Below are positions 41,100-51,125 of a DNA stretch of 64,000 bases, piece after piece. The notes beneath the pieces are model-generated. The model did no database searches. It saw nothing but the letters and a program-made list of their open reading frames with translations, and had not been told where the DNA came from. How positions within the stretch are numbered: position 1 is the first letter of the stretch; every line of letters begins with the position of its first letter. Source of the DNA: Meghimatium bilineatum (taxonomy: Eukaryota > Mollusca > Gastropoda > Stylommatophora > Philomycidae); the NCBI GenBank assembly GCA_034231615.1, contig CM067304.1:15527444-15591443 (forward strand). The letters are read 5' to 3'. The position numbers and the translations under genes were made by a program.

Positions 41100-41395
41100 A
41101 GTCGCATATTAAAGTAATAGTAATTAAACCTATAACACGTCACGTTAGTAGGGTGCCACACTAGAGACATCAGTACAAAACACCCTCCAAACATTTCTAT
41201 CCTCAGCCATTTAGAGGTGTGTAGATAACTCATATCAAACCATTCCTTTATGTTATCAATCCAGAATTTTCTTTTGCCGCCTCTTCTCCTTCTAGCCTTG
41301 ACTGTTCCTTGCAAAATAATTTTTGAAAGTGAATCGCGTCTTGTTACATGTCCAAAATAAACTAGTTTATGTGATTTCATCACTTCCAAAAGTGG
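41100..41395 (-). mobile_element. LINE C-terminus (downstream half of an interrupted copy)
   Basis: The minus strand reads KSHKLVYFGHVTRRDSLSKI + ILQGTVKARRRRGGKRKFWI + DNIKEWFDM. The upstream half of the same copy is at 41641-41935. SINE-C sits between. Confidence 0.85.
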
Positions 41396-41420
41396 TTCTT
41401 GATAACCTGCAAGTTTGTTT

Positions 41421-41640
41421 ATCTACTTCTTCTTCAGCGTTCGCTCTCAAATAACCACAACAAATATTTTGTGTGATTTCCGCCAGGGAGCGTGAAGTAC
41501 GTTGTGCTGCAAGTTCCACAGTAAAACTGTGATTATTTGCACCCCGGTTAGCCACCTGTGGTCAGGATGTCCGAGGTCCAGCACATCCGTTTTCGTCATT
41601 CCTTTATTTCGGGTTTGGTCCCTAGTTTATCTACTGTCAA
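41421..41640 (+). mobile_element. SINE-C copy
   Basis: CTTCTTCAGCGTTCGCTCTC start, GTGTGATTTCCGCCAGGGAG, GTACGTTGTGCTGCAAGTTC, GTCCAGCACATCCGTTTTCG, ending near CCCTA. GTTTATCTACT before and after is the likely target-site duplication (about 41410-41420 and 41627-41637). It has the SINE core but a different head from A and B. Confidence 0.8.
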
Positions 41641-41935
41641 ATGAATATATTTCTACTTTGTTCTTTATAACTAATCCTTAACAAATGTCTGTAACACTTG
41701 TACTCAATAGCCTGAATCCTTCTTGCCGTGTCTGCTTACAGTGTCCAGCTTTCACATCCGTATAAAAGTATACTTAGCACTAGCGATCTGAATAGATTGA
41801 TCTTTACTGTCATTCTGATATTACTTTTCAAATCATATTCAACATTTCCCTGGCAGCCATTGCCCTATCAAGACTTAATTTAATCTCATTTCTCAAGTTG
41901 TCATCATCACATATTTGGGACCAGAGAAGACCTAC
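41641..41935 (-). mobile_element. LINE RT thumb (upstream half of an interrupted copy)
   Basis: The minus strand reads DDDNLRNEIKLSLDRAMAAR, LKSNIRMTVKINLFRSLVLS + ILLYGCESWTL, then IQAIEYKCYRHLLRIS. Continues into 41100-41395 once the SINE is removed. Confidence 0.8.
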
Positions 41936-41949
41936 TGTGGATATGTTAC

Positions 41950-42180
41950 CTGCATGAGAATCCCAGAAATGAAACGTAATATCACAAACATGGCATAGTT
42001 GACAGAGAAAGCTGTGACGATTCCTACAATGACAGAACTGTAGAGAGTGACCAGCATAATAGGCAGACGACCAAATCGATCAGCCAGATCGCCAAACAGC
42101 AATCCTCCCACCATCACACCGATAAAATAGATAGTTGTTGCCAGGTTGGCCAAGTACTTGTTGTCACAAACCAAATCAAA
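41950..42180 (-). CDS. SLC22 transporter exon 3
   Basis: 231 nt in phase 0, residues 124-200: FDLVCDNKYLANLATTIYFI + GVMVGGLLFGDLADRFGRLP + IMLVTLYSSVIVGIVTAFSV + NYAMFVILRFISGILMQ. Begins at the E(W/F)(D/N)LVC motif ending the extracellular loop and spans TM2-TM4, with the MFS signature GDLADRFGR. The acceptor is TAATCTTCTAG-type; the donor is ATGCAG/GTAACA. Confidence 0.97.
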
Positions 42181-42324
42181 CTAGAAGATTAGAAATTGAA
42201 TATTTTCCATTAGACATGTAAATATTTTACTATTCATATAAAAAAGACAAGTCATAAAACAATTACTTCTTTTATTTGCTGCATACATGATATACATCTC
42301 AATAAAAAAATATCCTTCAAGATA

Positions 42325-42390
42325 CGAGGGCATCAATGTTTTACGAGGGCATCAATGTTTTACGAGGGCATCAATACGAAGGCATCAAAG
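42325..42390. repeat. 19-bp tandem repeat, three copies
   Basis: ACGAGGGCATCAATGTTTT units, the last diverged. Confidence 0.85.
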
Positions 42391-42479
42391 ATTTTAGAGT
42401 TGACAGGGAACATTAGAGAAAAGTCACATACTAACACTGGTCAAGAATAACATTGATGTCACAAAAACCGAAACACACA

Positions 42480-43015
42480 AGGAAGGTGCTGAATATCAAA
42501 TAATTCACATAAAAAAAAAACAACCTTGAACTCCACATACTAAACTTCTACTGCCTATATCCCATTAAAAATGACAAGTATTAATATCCCCAACAAACAC
42601 TTCCTGTCAGTAGGAGACTAAAAACCACTTCTAAAGCTGGGGATATAACAATTGTGACAGAAAGGGAGAAGAGATAGAAAATTGACAAGATGACAAAAAA
42701 ACATCTTTCTCAAATATTCCAAAGGTGGCATAGCAACTCCAGCCCAAAACTGGTATTCTACACTCCAGAACTGGCTGGAATAGTGGAAAGAACAATAGGT
42801 GATTAATTATGTGATGGCGATGATCTCCCATTCATCATCCAAGTAAACACAACAATAATTACAAGACCAACTAAGCCAAGATGGAACTACAAGAAACAAA
42901 ATTGGCACATCTATAAACACAGTGAAAATCTACTCACAAGAGACATACAAGTAACAGGCAAAAAAACATAATTATCAATGACTTTAATAAAGGAATACTT
43001 AATAAAAGAGACCTA
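42480..43015 (+). mobile_element. LINE-2 endonuclease C-terminal fragment
   Basis: Frame-shifted reading GGDFNAHSPLWG-like region decayed at 42600, then NDRKGEEIENxQDDKKTSFS, ...LQPKTGILHSRTGW and SKYNNNYKTN.AKMELQETKLAHL. This matches the D..G..IE......N...LN....T.....S.SS.DL pattern of AP endonucleases. It is the mirror of part of 14400-14880 on the other strand. Confidence 0.6.
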
Positions 43016-43021
43016 TCTATA

Positions 43022-43908
43022 CCGTTTAAAAAAAAATGAAACACAACATTATTTCAAATGTATACCAAAATTGTCTTTTATAGAACTAATGTTTCAACCT
43101 TGGCATGATGAAACTTTCAGATTTTAACTAAACCAAACCCATTTCCAGTCATTCTCAACGGTCCATTGACACTGCTGGTTCGCCCACTGAAGTCAGTTCT
43201 GTTGATGCCGGTCCGTAAGAACAGGACTTCTGTAGGGTCTTCTAGCCCAAAGACCAGCATAGTGCAGTTTTTTCCTGACTGTTTGATCTGTAATCCAACG
43301 AGCTGCTGACATTGACTGGACTGCGGAGGATTCAGATGCAAATCGATTCCTGAGGTGACACAGCCATATGAAGGAGACTTCAGCAGGAGTTGTGACTTTG
43401 GGTCTTTCACTGCGTAGTGGTTGGCCACTGAGATCATTTGTTGAAATCACCTCTAAAGGTGACTAATAATGCTTCTAACGACATTAAATAGTCTGGCCAC
43501 TACACTTTGTGATTGTCCAGTCTGTAAGCATCCAATGATGATGTATCGTTGTTCTGTAGTGAAATGAGCCATACTTGTGCATTTAATTTTCTACTGAACT
43601 TATTAAAGTACCGTCAATCTTTTCTAGACATTAAATAATATAGTCAGAGAGTTTTGTGTTCAGTAAGTTTCACGAGATTCTCATGCACCTGTCACAAGTT
43701 ATTGCCAAAAATGTTGTTTTGACCTTGATTTCTTTTATGACCTCACAAATCATGAGGTGAGTAAACTTTGGATAACCACGTTTATGACCAGGTTGACACG
43801 GGTGATAGGTTGAATGATGTCCAATCAGCGAATATCTTTTATACAAGTAACTCCAAAAATGTTGTGTTTCTTTTCTACAAAAAAGTTTTTTGTTTCTTTT
43901 TTGAACAG
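43022..43908 (-). mobile_element. Tc1/mariner, internally deleted copy
   Basis: Same family as 21007-23400: ends CCGTTTAAAAAAAAATGAAA and (inward from the right) CTGTTCAAAAAAGAAACAAA, TA at 43020-43021 and 43909-43910. The minus strand keeps LVFGLEDPTEVLFLRTGINR + TDFSGRTSSVNGPLRMTGNG and RSERPKVTTPAEVSFIWLCH. The catalytic C-terminal half is gone, leaving an 887-bp non-autonomous copy. Confidence 0.9.
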
Positions 43909-43987
43909 TATACATTAGATACGAGACCTAGATATCTATTATACATGTGAGACAATATCTATATACATGTGATAAAATATCTACATA

Positions 43988-44605
43988 CTGTGATGGTTGG
44001 TTGGTTGGTTGCTGATCCAGCAGTCCATGGGCTTATGCCCTTTGACCCAATGCCATTATATTGCTGGTAAGTCTGTGGATTTTCGGCCCACCCCAGGACA
44101 GAGCCAGAGAATAACTATCACACCTCCAGGAAGGTAAGTTTCAACTTATGCACTGCTCTGGGCCACTGCAGCCAAGATAGGGTTCACTGTGCTCATTCCC
44201 TGCCACCAATTGACTACTGGTTATGCTGAACTTCTCTATTGCTCCAGGCACGCAACCAAATGTTCAAGTCAAAACGATTGTCACGTCCTGAGTCACTGTG
44301 CCTCTATGATGGGTCTCAGCCATAGGAAAAAAAACAGTGCTGTCAGTTTCCTCCTCCCCAGTGCTGCACAGTACATCTCTGGCTCCCTCCCAACCTCAGA
44401 GTGTGCATACATATATATTCAAGTAAACATGAAACACAATTCAACAACAAAATAAAAGAATAATTGTATAGATGATGTACCATGAAGCTTCTTTAAGAAG
44501 ATAACGTCAATATAACGGCATGTCATCCTACTGTTTTCTGTTGCATGGGTGGTTTGTCTAGCAGGCCATTGGTGAGACCCACAGACGCAACCACATGCGT
44601 ACATA
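43988..44605. mobile_element. Element D copy, uninterrupted
   Basis: GATGGTTGGTTGGTTGGTTG start; hairpin arms around 44472-44530; GAGACCCACAGACGCAACCA end. The cleanest full-length copy, about 618 bp. Confidence 0.88.
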
Positions 44606-44784
44606 CGTGTGATACATATCTACATACATGTGATACAATATCTACATATGTGTGATACAATATCTACATACATGTGATACAATATCTACATACATGTGAT
44701 ACAATATCTACATACATGTGATACAATATCTACATACATGTGATACAATATCTACATACATGTGATACAATATCTATATACATG

Positions 44785-45065
44785 TGATACACTGAATGCC
44801 TCTCTGTTCCAGGCAAGCAGGCCTGCATTGGCCAGAGACATATTCATACATTCTTCAACATCACTGGTCTATTATATTTGTCTTCCTCTTCTTCTCTTGC
44901 CTGTCACTCTGCCCTCTAGAATCAGCCTTTCGATACCATCATGTTGCTTTAAGTGTGCAAAGTACTGTAGCCTCCTTATGATGGTATTTAGAAGCCACAC
45001 TTTATTTAGTTTCAGCAATTTCAAAGTTCCTTTTCTCTGTCCATGATATTCGTAGGATTTTTCAT
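44785..45065 (-). mobile_element. LINE-1 C-terminal fragment
   Basis: The minus strand reads GTLKLLKLNKVWLLNTIIRR + LQYFAHLKQHDGIERLILEG + RVTGKRRRGRQ, the LL......R...FGH..RH.G....ILEG...GKR.RGR pattern. Confidence 0.85.
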
Positions 45066-45225
45066 CTATATACATGTGATACAATATCTATATACATGTG
45101 ATACAATATCTATATACATGTGATACAATATCTATATACATGTGATAAATATCTATATACATGTGATACAATATCTATATACATGTGATACAATATCTAT
45201 ATACAAGAGTGGCATATCTGCATAC

Positions 45226-45410
45226 CTGTGAGACAACATTATTTTCCTGATACCTTGGAGCATATATCCACTGACCATCCACACATTTGATAGTTTCATT
45301 CTCTCCATCCAAGTAAAACTGAGTTGATGAACATTGAAAATGTGAGACATTGACCAGTTGTCTGTTGACAGATTGGTACGATTTGGCTGTTCTGTTATCT
45401 GTACTGTTAT
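45226..45410 (-). CDS. SLC22 transporter exon 2
   Basis: 185 nt: two bases complete Asp62, then NSTDNRTAKSYQSVNRQLVN + VSHFQCSSTQFYLDGENETI + KCVDGQWIYAPRYQENNVVS + Q (63-123). This is the glycosylated extracellular loop between TM1 and TM2; the C.DGW.Y-like stretch is here CVDGQWIYAPRY. The acceptor is TCTGCATACAG; the donor is TCACAG/GTATGC. A different frame is longer on the raw sequence, but only this frame joins exons 1 and 3. Confidence 0.93.
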
Positions 45411-46249
45411 CTGTATGCAGATTACAACAGTTGGAAAGGATATATGATATACTTTCACAAGTAGCAGCAGTTTAACTTGCACTGTGAGAGATCACACACA
45501 ACTTTCTATAACAGTATTTGTCAACAGTATTGGTCCCTTCTTGCCCTTACCTCCTTTCCTATAGTTTTTATAAACTAACGCCCCCAACAAAGTCAATTTC
45601 ACTGCTATATTTTCAAGTTCTCCTCCTCCAGACCTAACAGTATACAAAATATTTTCAAGACTTTAACCTTTAGCACACTGTAAACAAAAAACCAAATATT
45701 CCCCCTGCAGCTGGATTCTTTTTTGAGAATTGGCATTATTGTTGGTACCCTTTTCTGAAAACACGATAACATTTTTTGTTGTTAAAGATATTTAAATAAT
45801 ATTTGCACATATAAATAAGGAATTGAATACTGAATATATTGGTGTAATTTTTGTATGTGTATGTGATACCAGATGTTTAAGCGAGTGGTAAAGACGTTTT
45901 ATTCATAAAAAACTAATGAATTATAACAAACAAAACAGGAAGAAAAAAATTACCTATCTTCGGTTTTTAAATTTTCTGAAATTGGAACCCTGTAAAGAAA
46001 GCTAAATTCTACAGAATTTATGTTGATGTGGACAGATGTTATATATTTCGCTAAATATGCCATAGACGTCTTTCCTGTTCATAATCTGCTCGGAAAAGAA
46101 AGTCTAAAATGATAGCTAACTAAGATTGGTCAAAATCTGGTTACTTAACCAATCAGGTTTTGCGACAAATGCCCCTTTGTTATCTGTCTGATTTACCAGA
46201 CAATGGTGTTCGAGATATGCTAATTTGTTGTCTGCATTACAAGACGATC
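45411..46249. other. Intron 1 sequence, nothing recognised
   Basis: AT-rich, no repeats or coding similarity that I can support. Confidence 0.4.
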
Positions 46250-46390
46250 ACGTGCTAAATGTTAAAGTTGAAACTTTGAAAACTTCTTGTATACTGTTAT
46301 TTGTATTTTTCTTACCAATACCCTATAGTCAGATAGTCTGTGTGTTCATTGTAAAACTTGATTTCTACATAAGTAATATTGAAAACTATA
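46250..46390. repeat. Family F repeat fragment
   Basis: AAAGTTGAAACTTTGAAAAC then CTTGTATACTGTTATTTGTA and TACATAAGTAATATTG, as in 28962-29366. Confidence 0.65.
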
Positions 46391-46550
46391 AATGACTGAA
46401 GATGGATGTGTCGAGCCATTGGTGCAAATGAAACAGCGACACAACACATTTCCATTTTCTGAAATACATCCTGCTGGAAATCTAGTTGGACCATTGTCCT
46501 GCTATAAGAGAGATCCAGTAGGAGTTTGAGAATGAACTCTGAAGAAGAAG
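46391..46550 (-). mobile_element. SINE-A copy
   Basis: GAAGATGGATGTGTCGAGCC ... GTTTGAGAATGAACTCTGAA + GAAGAAG. Confidence 0.9.
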
Positions 46551-46556
46551 AAGATG

Positions 46557-46657
46557 AAGAAAAGTATAATACTTTCTCCTGGTAGAAACTGTATTGAGTT
46601 TACAAGAAAAGTATAATACTTTCTCCTGGTAGAAACTGTATTGAGTTTACAAAGTAC
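46557..46657. repeat. 50-bp direct duplication
   Basis: GAAAAGTATAATACTTTCTC + CTGGTAGAAACTGTATTGAG occurs twice without mismatch. Confidence 0.9.
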
Positions 46658-46709
46658 ATATTCACTGTGCCAATCGACATCTGTTGTTGAATGTTTTAGA
46701 TTATTTACT

Positions 46710-46920
46710 TCTTCTTCTGTATTTGTTCTCAAACTCCTGCAGATTAACAGAATATAGTCCGGAGGACATAATGCATTTTGTCATGGCTTACAGCTCTGCT
46801 GTGATATCTGCACCTTTCAGCCTCCAACTTCAGCAAAGATTTTGGGTCATTTTGACTTATATGTGATGGGACAGCCAACTTCATCCCATATCCTCCTTAG
46901 TTGCCTCTTACAACACGCAT
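46710..46920 (+). mobile_element. SINE-B copy joined to element D
   Basis: CTTCTTCTGTATTTGTTCTC start, TTTCAGCCTCCAACTTCAGC, CCTCCTTAGTTGCCTCTTAC, then replaced at ACACGCATATG by element D. Confidence 0.85.
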
Positions 46921-47535
46921 ATGGTTGCGTCTGTGGGTCTCACCAATGGCCCACTAGACAAACCACCAATGCAACAGAAAACCTTAGTAGATGGTATGCC
47001 GCTATATTGAGGTTATCTTCTTATAGAAGTTTCATGGCACATTATCTATACAATTATGCTTATTATGCTGTTATTTTGTTGTTGAAATGTGTTTCATGTT
47101 TACTTGAATATATGTATGCACCCTCTGTGGTTGGGAGGGAGCCAGAGATGTACTGTGCAGCACTGGGAAGGAGGAAAGTGACAGCACTGTTTTTTCCTAT
47201 GACTAAACCCATCATAGAGGCACAGTGACTCAGGATGTGACAATCCTTTTGACTTGAATATTTGGTTGCATGCCTGGAGCAATAGAGAAGTTCGGCATAA
47301 CCAGTAGTCAATTGGTGCGGGGAATGAGCACAGTGAACCATATCTTGGCTACAGTGGCTAGAAGCAGTGCATAGGTTGAAACCTACCTTCCTGGAGGTGT
47401 GATAATTATTCTCTGGCTCTGTCCCGGGGTGGGCCGAAAAACCACAGACTTCCCATCAATATAATGCCATTTAATGGCATTAGGTCAAAGGCAATAAGCC
47501 CATGGACCGCTGGATCAGCAACCAACCATCCATAC
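46921..47535. mobile_element. Element D copy, opposite orientation
   Basis: GGTTGCGTCTGTGGGTCTCA start and GGATCAGCAACCAACCATCC end. Inserted in the conserved ACGACATGCATGG part of a SINE-B. Confidence 0.88.
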
Positions 47536-47819
47536 TTCAGATAGAGTTAAATTAATATCAACAGATTTGAATCCTGTCTAAGTAGATCGGTGGTATGCCT
47601 GTTCCAAAAGTAGATGTAGATCATTTGAAGATGATCTCATCAAGACACAACAGGTTACGTTAATGTCAAAATCATGTTTATTGCATTTTTTTACATAATG
47701 GACCAGTTTATTATGAATACATCACCAGAGGAAAGACTGCAAATGGGGAATTCTACACAATAATCCTGTAACATCTCCATGATGCTGCGTGCAGACATTA
47801 CCAGGAACACTATGTTTGT
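47536..47819. other. Unclassified intron 1 sequence
   Basis: No motif recognised. Confidence 0.3.
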
Positions 47820-49050
47820 TGGTTTGTTTTGCGTTCGCTCCATTGTAACCATCACGGATATCCGTGCGATTTCCGCCGGGAGCGTGATTACGTTGTGCCA
47901 CCGTTATGCGCCTTGTAGGCCTAGCACATCCGATTTTGGCATGCCTTGACAATTCGGGTGGGCTACCCTTAGCCTGTGACAGCCTCTATATCTGTCTCCA
48001 GGCACGCGTAGTGGCGACTCTTCACCCAGACGATTTTTGCTCTTATCTGACTCGCACTAGGTGTTCCACTGTCTATGAACTTGCCTCGTGTAATTGGACG
48101 TGCTGTGCCTGTGCCCATTGGGTACTGAACCGTTTCTCATCCGTGAGCCTGGTTCCTTAAGGGGAAGAACTCAACAGAGGAGTTGGACCCTGGCTCTTTC
48201 GCCCTCTTAGCCGAGGTGTCGTTCACCGACATCGTGTACCCCTTGTCCAAGTTCGAGTCTCAAACCACGCGTTTGAGAGCAAGGTGTTCTCGAGCTGAGC
48301 GTCCTTGTCCCAATAGCGCCTGAGCCCATCAAGTACTGAACCCTTTCTCTCTTCAAGTGTATTTCCGGTGTAGGAAAACCTGACAGTAGAGTTGGACCAG
48401 GACTACCATCGTTGTCCCTTTGTTGCCTAAGCCCATCGGGTACAGAACCCTTTCTCTTCGCGAGCATATTTCCAGTTTAGGAAGGCTCAACATTAGAGTT
48501 GGATTAGGTCTTCTTGCATTACCAGACGCCAATGAATGAGTCTGGGTCTCTGCCTGTAAGGAACACAGGTAACTAGATGCTCGTCTCGAGCTGACGGAGC
48601 TTGTAGTTCCCCTTTCCTAGAGACTTTTCACTTTCTATTTTCAGTTTGCGCTGCCCTCTAGCGCTGTTCTGCCCTTTCATTGTTTCATTGTACTCGGTAT
48701 GAAATCTATTTGTCTCTCTCCATGCATCTACCTTTACATGCATTTTACATTGGCCGCCCCTCCAATGTTCGGACTGGACTGACTAGCTTCAGTGTCGCTA
48801 TATGTGGTGATGCTGGTGGTGTCGGAGATATTGTCTGTCTCTTGTGTAGTCAAATCTCTTTCCATCTGCTACCTCCACATTCTCGGACACGATCCCCAAA
48901 TGATTTGGCCAGAATCAGCTCGAGCTGCTGTATTTCTGTTTCCAGAGTGCACCGCGTGGAGGTACATTTGGGATCTTGGTTATCTGCTAACCCTGGGTCC
49001 GCCTAGAGCAATGTGTTCCCTTTGCACCCCACCAGGAACACTAGAATAAA
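47820..49050 (+). mobile_element. Element E copy
   Basis: GCGTTCGCTCCATTGTAACC start, TTTCCGCCGGGAGCGTGATT, GTAGGCCTAGCACATCCGAT (SINE core), then GC-rich units with GGGTACTGAACCGTTTCTC, GAGTTGGACCCTGGCTCTTT, GTACAGAACCCTTTCTCTTC. Next comes CTGCCCTCTAGCGCTGTTCT and the terminal CCCTGGGTCCGCCTAGAGCA ... CCCACCAGGAACACTAGAA. The unit CCCATCGGGTACTGAACC...GTTGGACC is repeated at least three times internally. No coding domain. Confidence 0.8.
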
Positions 49051-49250
49051 TATATACAAGTAGAGGGCTACTTTGAAGGATATAAAACGAACTATTCTGA
49101 AAGTCTACTTCCTTCAGTGACAGGAGAATTAGAATAAGTGTATACACTACAAGGCAACTACTTTTGAAGGAGGTAGAACCAACTACTGGAAGTCTATAAT
49201 GGTTTCTAGGAAGAAAAAAAAAATGTTCAGAAATTTATTGAACAACCATT
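49051..49250. repeat. Diverged direct duplication flanking element E
   Basis: AGAATAAATATATACAAGTA...ACTTTGAAGGA and AGAATAAGTGTATACACTAC...ACTTTTGAAGGA, about 80 bp apart. Confidence 0.6.
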
Positions 49251-49271
49251 ATCAAATACTTGTTTCTGCAA

Positions 49272-49420
49272 CAGTCATTCTCAAACTCCTGCTAGATCTC
49301 TCTTGTAACAGGATAATTACTGAACTAGATGTCCAGCAGGATGTAGTCCAGAAAAACTGAGATGCATTGTGATTCTGTTTTATTTTGCTCCAATGGCCTG
49401 TCACATCAGACATCAGCAGT
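49272..49420 (+). mobile_element. SINE-A copy (diverged)
   Basis: CAGTCATTCTCAAACTCCTG, CCAGCAGGATGTAGTCCAGA, GGCCTGTCACATCAGACATC. Confidence 0.8.
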
Positions 49421-49424
49421 CTGT

Positions 49425-49590
49425 TGTTGTTTTTCCACGTTAATTCTCAAACTCCCCCTAGATCTCTCTTGTAGAAGGACACTGACTCTACTAGATTTCC
49501 AGCATGATGTAGTCCAGAGAATTGAAATGTGTTGTCTCCGTTTTATTTGTGTCAATGGTTCAACACATCTGTCTTTGGCGGAGCATCTTA
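49425..49590 (+). mobile_element. SINE-A copy
   Basis: TTAATTCTCAAACTCCCCCT, GATGTAGTCCAGAGAATTGA, GTTCAACACATCTGTCTTTG. Directly follows another SINE-A. Confidence 0.85.
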
Positions 49591-49599
49591 TTTTTTTTT

Positions 49600-49745
49600 T
49601 AAATTATCTTTGCCACTACTTTATTACTGTAAATGTCCATGTTTCACAACCATAAATTGGTAGTTGGAATTTGCTTGCTCTGGTCAGATGTAATTTAGTT
49701 ATACTGCTGGTGTCTTCTGTTACACACAATCTACCATCAATAAAC
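49600..49745 (-). mobile_element. LINE RT thumb scrap
   Basis: The minus strand reads ...QFIDGRLCVTEDTSSITKLH + LTRASKFQLPIYGCETWTF-like (YGCETW motif near 49660), decayed. Confidence 0.6.
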
Positions 49746-49754
49746 TGACTCTTG

Positions 49755-50020
49755 TTCTTCATTTGTTCTCAAACTCCTGCATCTTAGCAGGATGTAGACC
49801 AGAGAACAAAATGTGTTGTGTCATGGTTTACATCATGACTGCGATATCTGTCCCTTTCAGCCTGACACATCCATCTTCAGTATGCCTTCCGGGTTACTAT
49901 GATGCTCTTTGGGATTTGACAGCCAATTCCAAACATAAGTCTCCTTTGTTATCTCTTACAACATGAATGGTAGTTAAAATTGTCTATTTTTTGCTCCTCT
50001 TTCAGGTTTCACCAAAACAT
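49755..50020 (+). mobile_element. SINE-B copy
   Basis: TTCTTCATTTGTTCTCAAAC start, TTTCAGCCTGACACATCCAT, TTGTTATCTCTTACAACATG, TTTGCTCCTCTTTCAGG. Confidence 0.88.
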
Positions 50021-50101
50021 GGGTAGAAAAAATTGACCAAATAAAGTTCACACATGATTAAATAAACCAATCAGATTAAACAGTTCAAGTCACAGGCGTA
50101 C

Positions 50102-50285
50102 CTACATAATATCCTTGCCCAGCCATACATGTATGTGGGACTGGTGACCCGTGGAAGGCCATAATGACATGGTTAAACACCAACATTATGTATGTGAATG
50201 CTGCCAAAATATGAATGCTGACTTGAAACTTGCTTCGGCCACCCAGGTAAGACATCAGAACCTCCAAGTGTGCAGTTGTAGACAT
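50102..50285 (-). CDS. SLC22 transporter exon 1 (start codon)
   Basis: ATG at 50283-50285 opens MSTTAHLEVLMSYLGGRSKF + QVSIHILAAFTYIMLVFNHV + IMAFHGSPVPHTCMAGQGYY + V (1-61), then one base of Asp62. Residues 7-21 follow the SLC22 start pattern (E.(L/V)(L/M)..(L/I)G..(G/S)(K/R)(F/Y)Q); TM1 spans about 22-44; PVPHTC begins the extracellular loop. The donor is GTAG/GTACGC, chosen over an earlier GT because it restores exon 2 phase. The ATG context is CAAG/ATG. Any 5' UTR exon further upstream was not identified. Confidence 0.95.
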
Positions 50286-50854
50286 CTTGATATTGCTACT
50301 TTTGATAATTGGTTTTTTATGTAATGGATGAATCTGTGTATCAGTTAGATAATCTGCAGATTACTTGGACAATTTGCTGACCACTTGATGATTCTGAATC
50401 ACGTGGTTAGTTTGCAATCCACTTGAATGACCAATGGATGATTAATTGACCCATAGATCACTTTCCTGGAGCTGTGGATGGCGTGACTGCCAAGTAGATC
50501 ACTTGATTGGAATGTGAATCATTGGACTGACCTAAAATAACAGCATAGTATTTGAAAAAAGGCAGAGTTCAAACATTGTTGGATTAATGAGAGAAAATAT
50601 AATAACTTACAAATGCAAATATCATTTTGTGGCATTTGTTACTGAACCTTTAGCATATGTTATAAAACTCCTAGAGTTTTCTTCTTCTTCTTTCGTTCGC
50701 CACTAGAGTTTTCTAAAACTAGCCCAGAGAAAAAACTGTAATATGAAATGGTTTACAGCTTGGTTGTATTATCTACATCTTTTGAACTTCTCTACATTCA
50801 CTTTTAGATTTCCACATTTGCCTGTGTGTTGAAGGGGCTACAAAGAATAGCGTT
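50286..50854. other. SLC22 upstream region, part 1
   Basis: 50340-50530 has degenerate units around CCACTTGATGATTCTGAATC / TAGATCACTTGATTGG. Probably 5' UTR or first intron. No promoter motif can be fixed. Confidence 0.35.
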
Positions 50855-51125
50855 ACCTGCGTTTGTTCTCAAACTCCTGCAGATTAGCAGGATGTAGCCC
50901 GGAGAATGGAATGCGTTGTGTCATAGTTTACTGCATTGCTGCTATATCTGCGCCTTTCGGCCTGACACATCCGACTTCAGCATGGCTTTGGGTCACTGAC
51001 CCTATATGGGATGGGACAGCCAACTCTATCCCATAACCTCCTTAGTCGCCTTTTACGACATGCATGGAAGGTAAACACTGTTGATATTCTTTGCTCCCCT
51101 ATCGGGCCCTGGCAACACACTGGCG
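50855..51125 (+). mobile_element. SINE-B copy, well preserved
   Basis: CTGCGTTTGTTCTCAAACTC, CAGGATGTAGCCCGGAGAAT, TTTCGGCCTGACACATCCGA, ATAACCTCCTTAGTCGCCTT, TTACGACATGCATGGAAGGT, CTTTGCTCCCCTATCGGGCC. Closest to a consensus of all copies in the window. Confidence 0.95.

Larger units (their letters stand above)
43920..45210. repeat. 22-bp minisatellite (ATACATGTGATACAATATCT), twice interrupted
   Basis: Array blocks at 43925-43987, 44606-44785 and 45060-45210. Element D occupies 43988-44605 and a LINE-1 fragment 44785-45065. The array starts about 20-30 bp inside intron 2 from the exon 2 donor. Confidence 0.9.
16055..50285 (-). other. SLC22-type transporter gene, 11 coding exons over 34 kb
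   Basis: Gene-level entry. Eleven minus-strand exons with GT-AG borders join without a phase conflict into 560 residues, close to the usual 530-570 for SLC22 organic ion transporters. These are 12-TM major-facilitator proteins of the plasma membrane. Hallmarks: TM1, then a long extracellular loop with Cys 53, 88, 104 and 128 and four N-glycosylation sequons (Asn 63, 67, 82, 99); GDLADRFGR at 153-161 between TM2 and TM3; PESLRWL at 269-275, where most relatives have PESPRWL; RFGRKKP at 391-397 between TM8 and TM9; and LPETHNRKLPD at 501-511 after TM12. Substrate cannot be read from the sequence. The introns hold nearly all the transposons described between 16 and 50 kb. Every exon is intact, so the gene looks functional. 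Confidence 0.95.

Noticed and set aside
45153-45482. 109-codon minus-strand frame over SLC22 exon 2
   Set aside because: It is a different frame from the one that joins exons 1 and 3 in phase and carries the conserved Cys residues.
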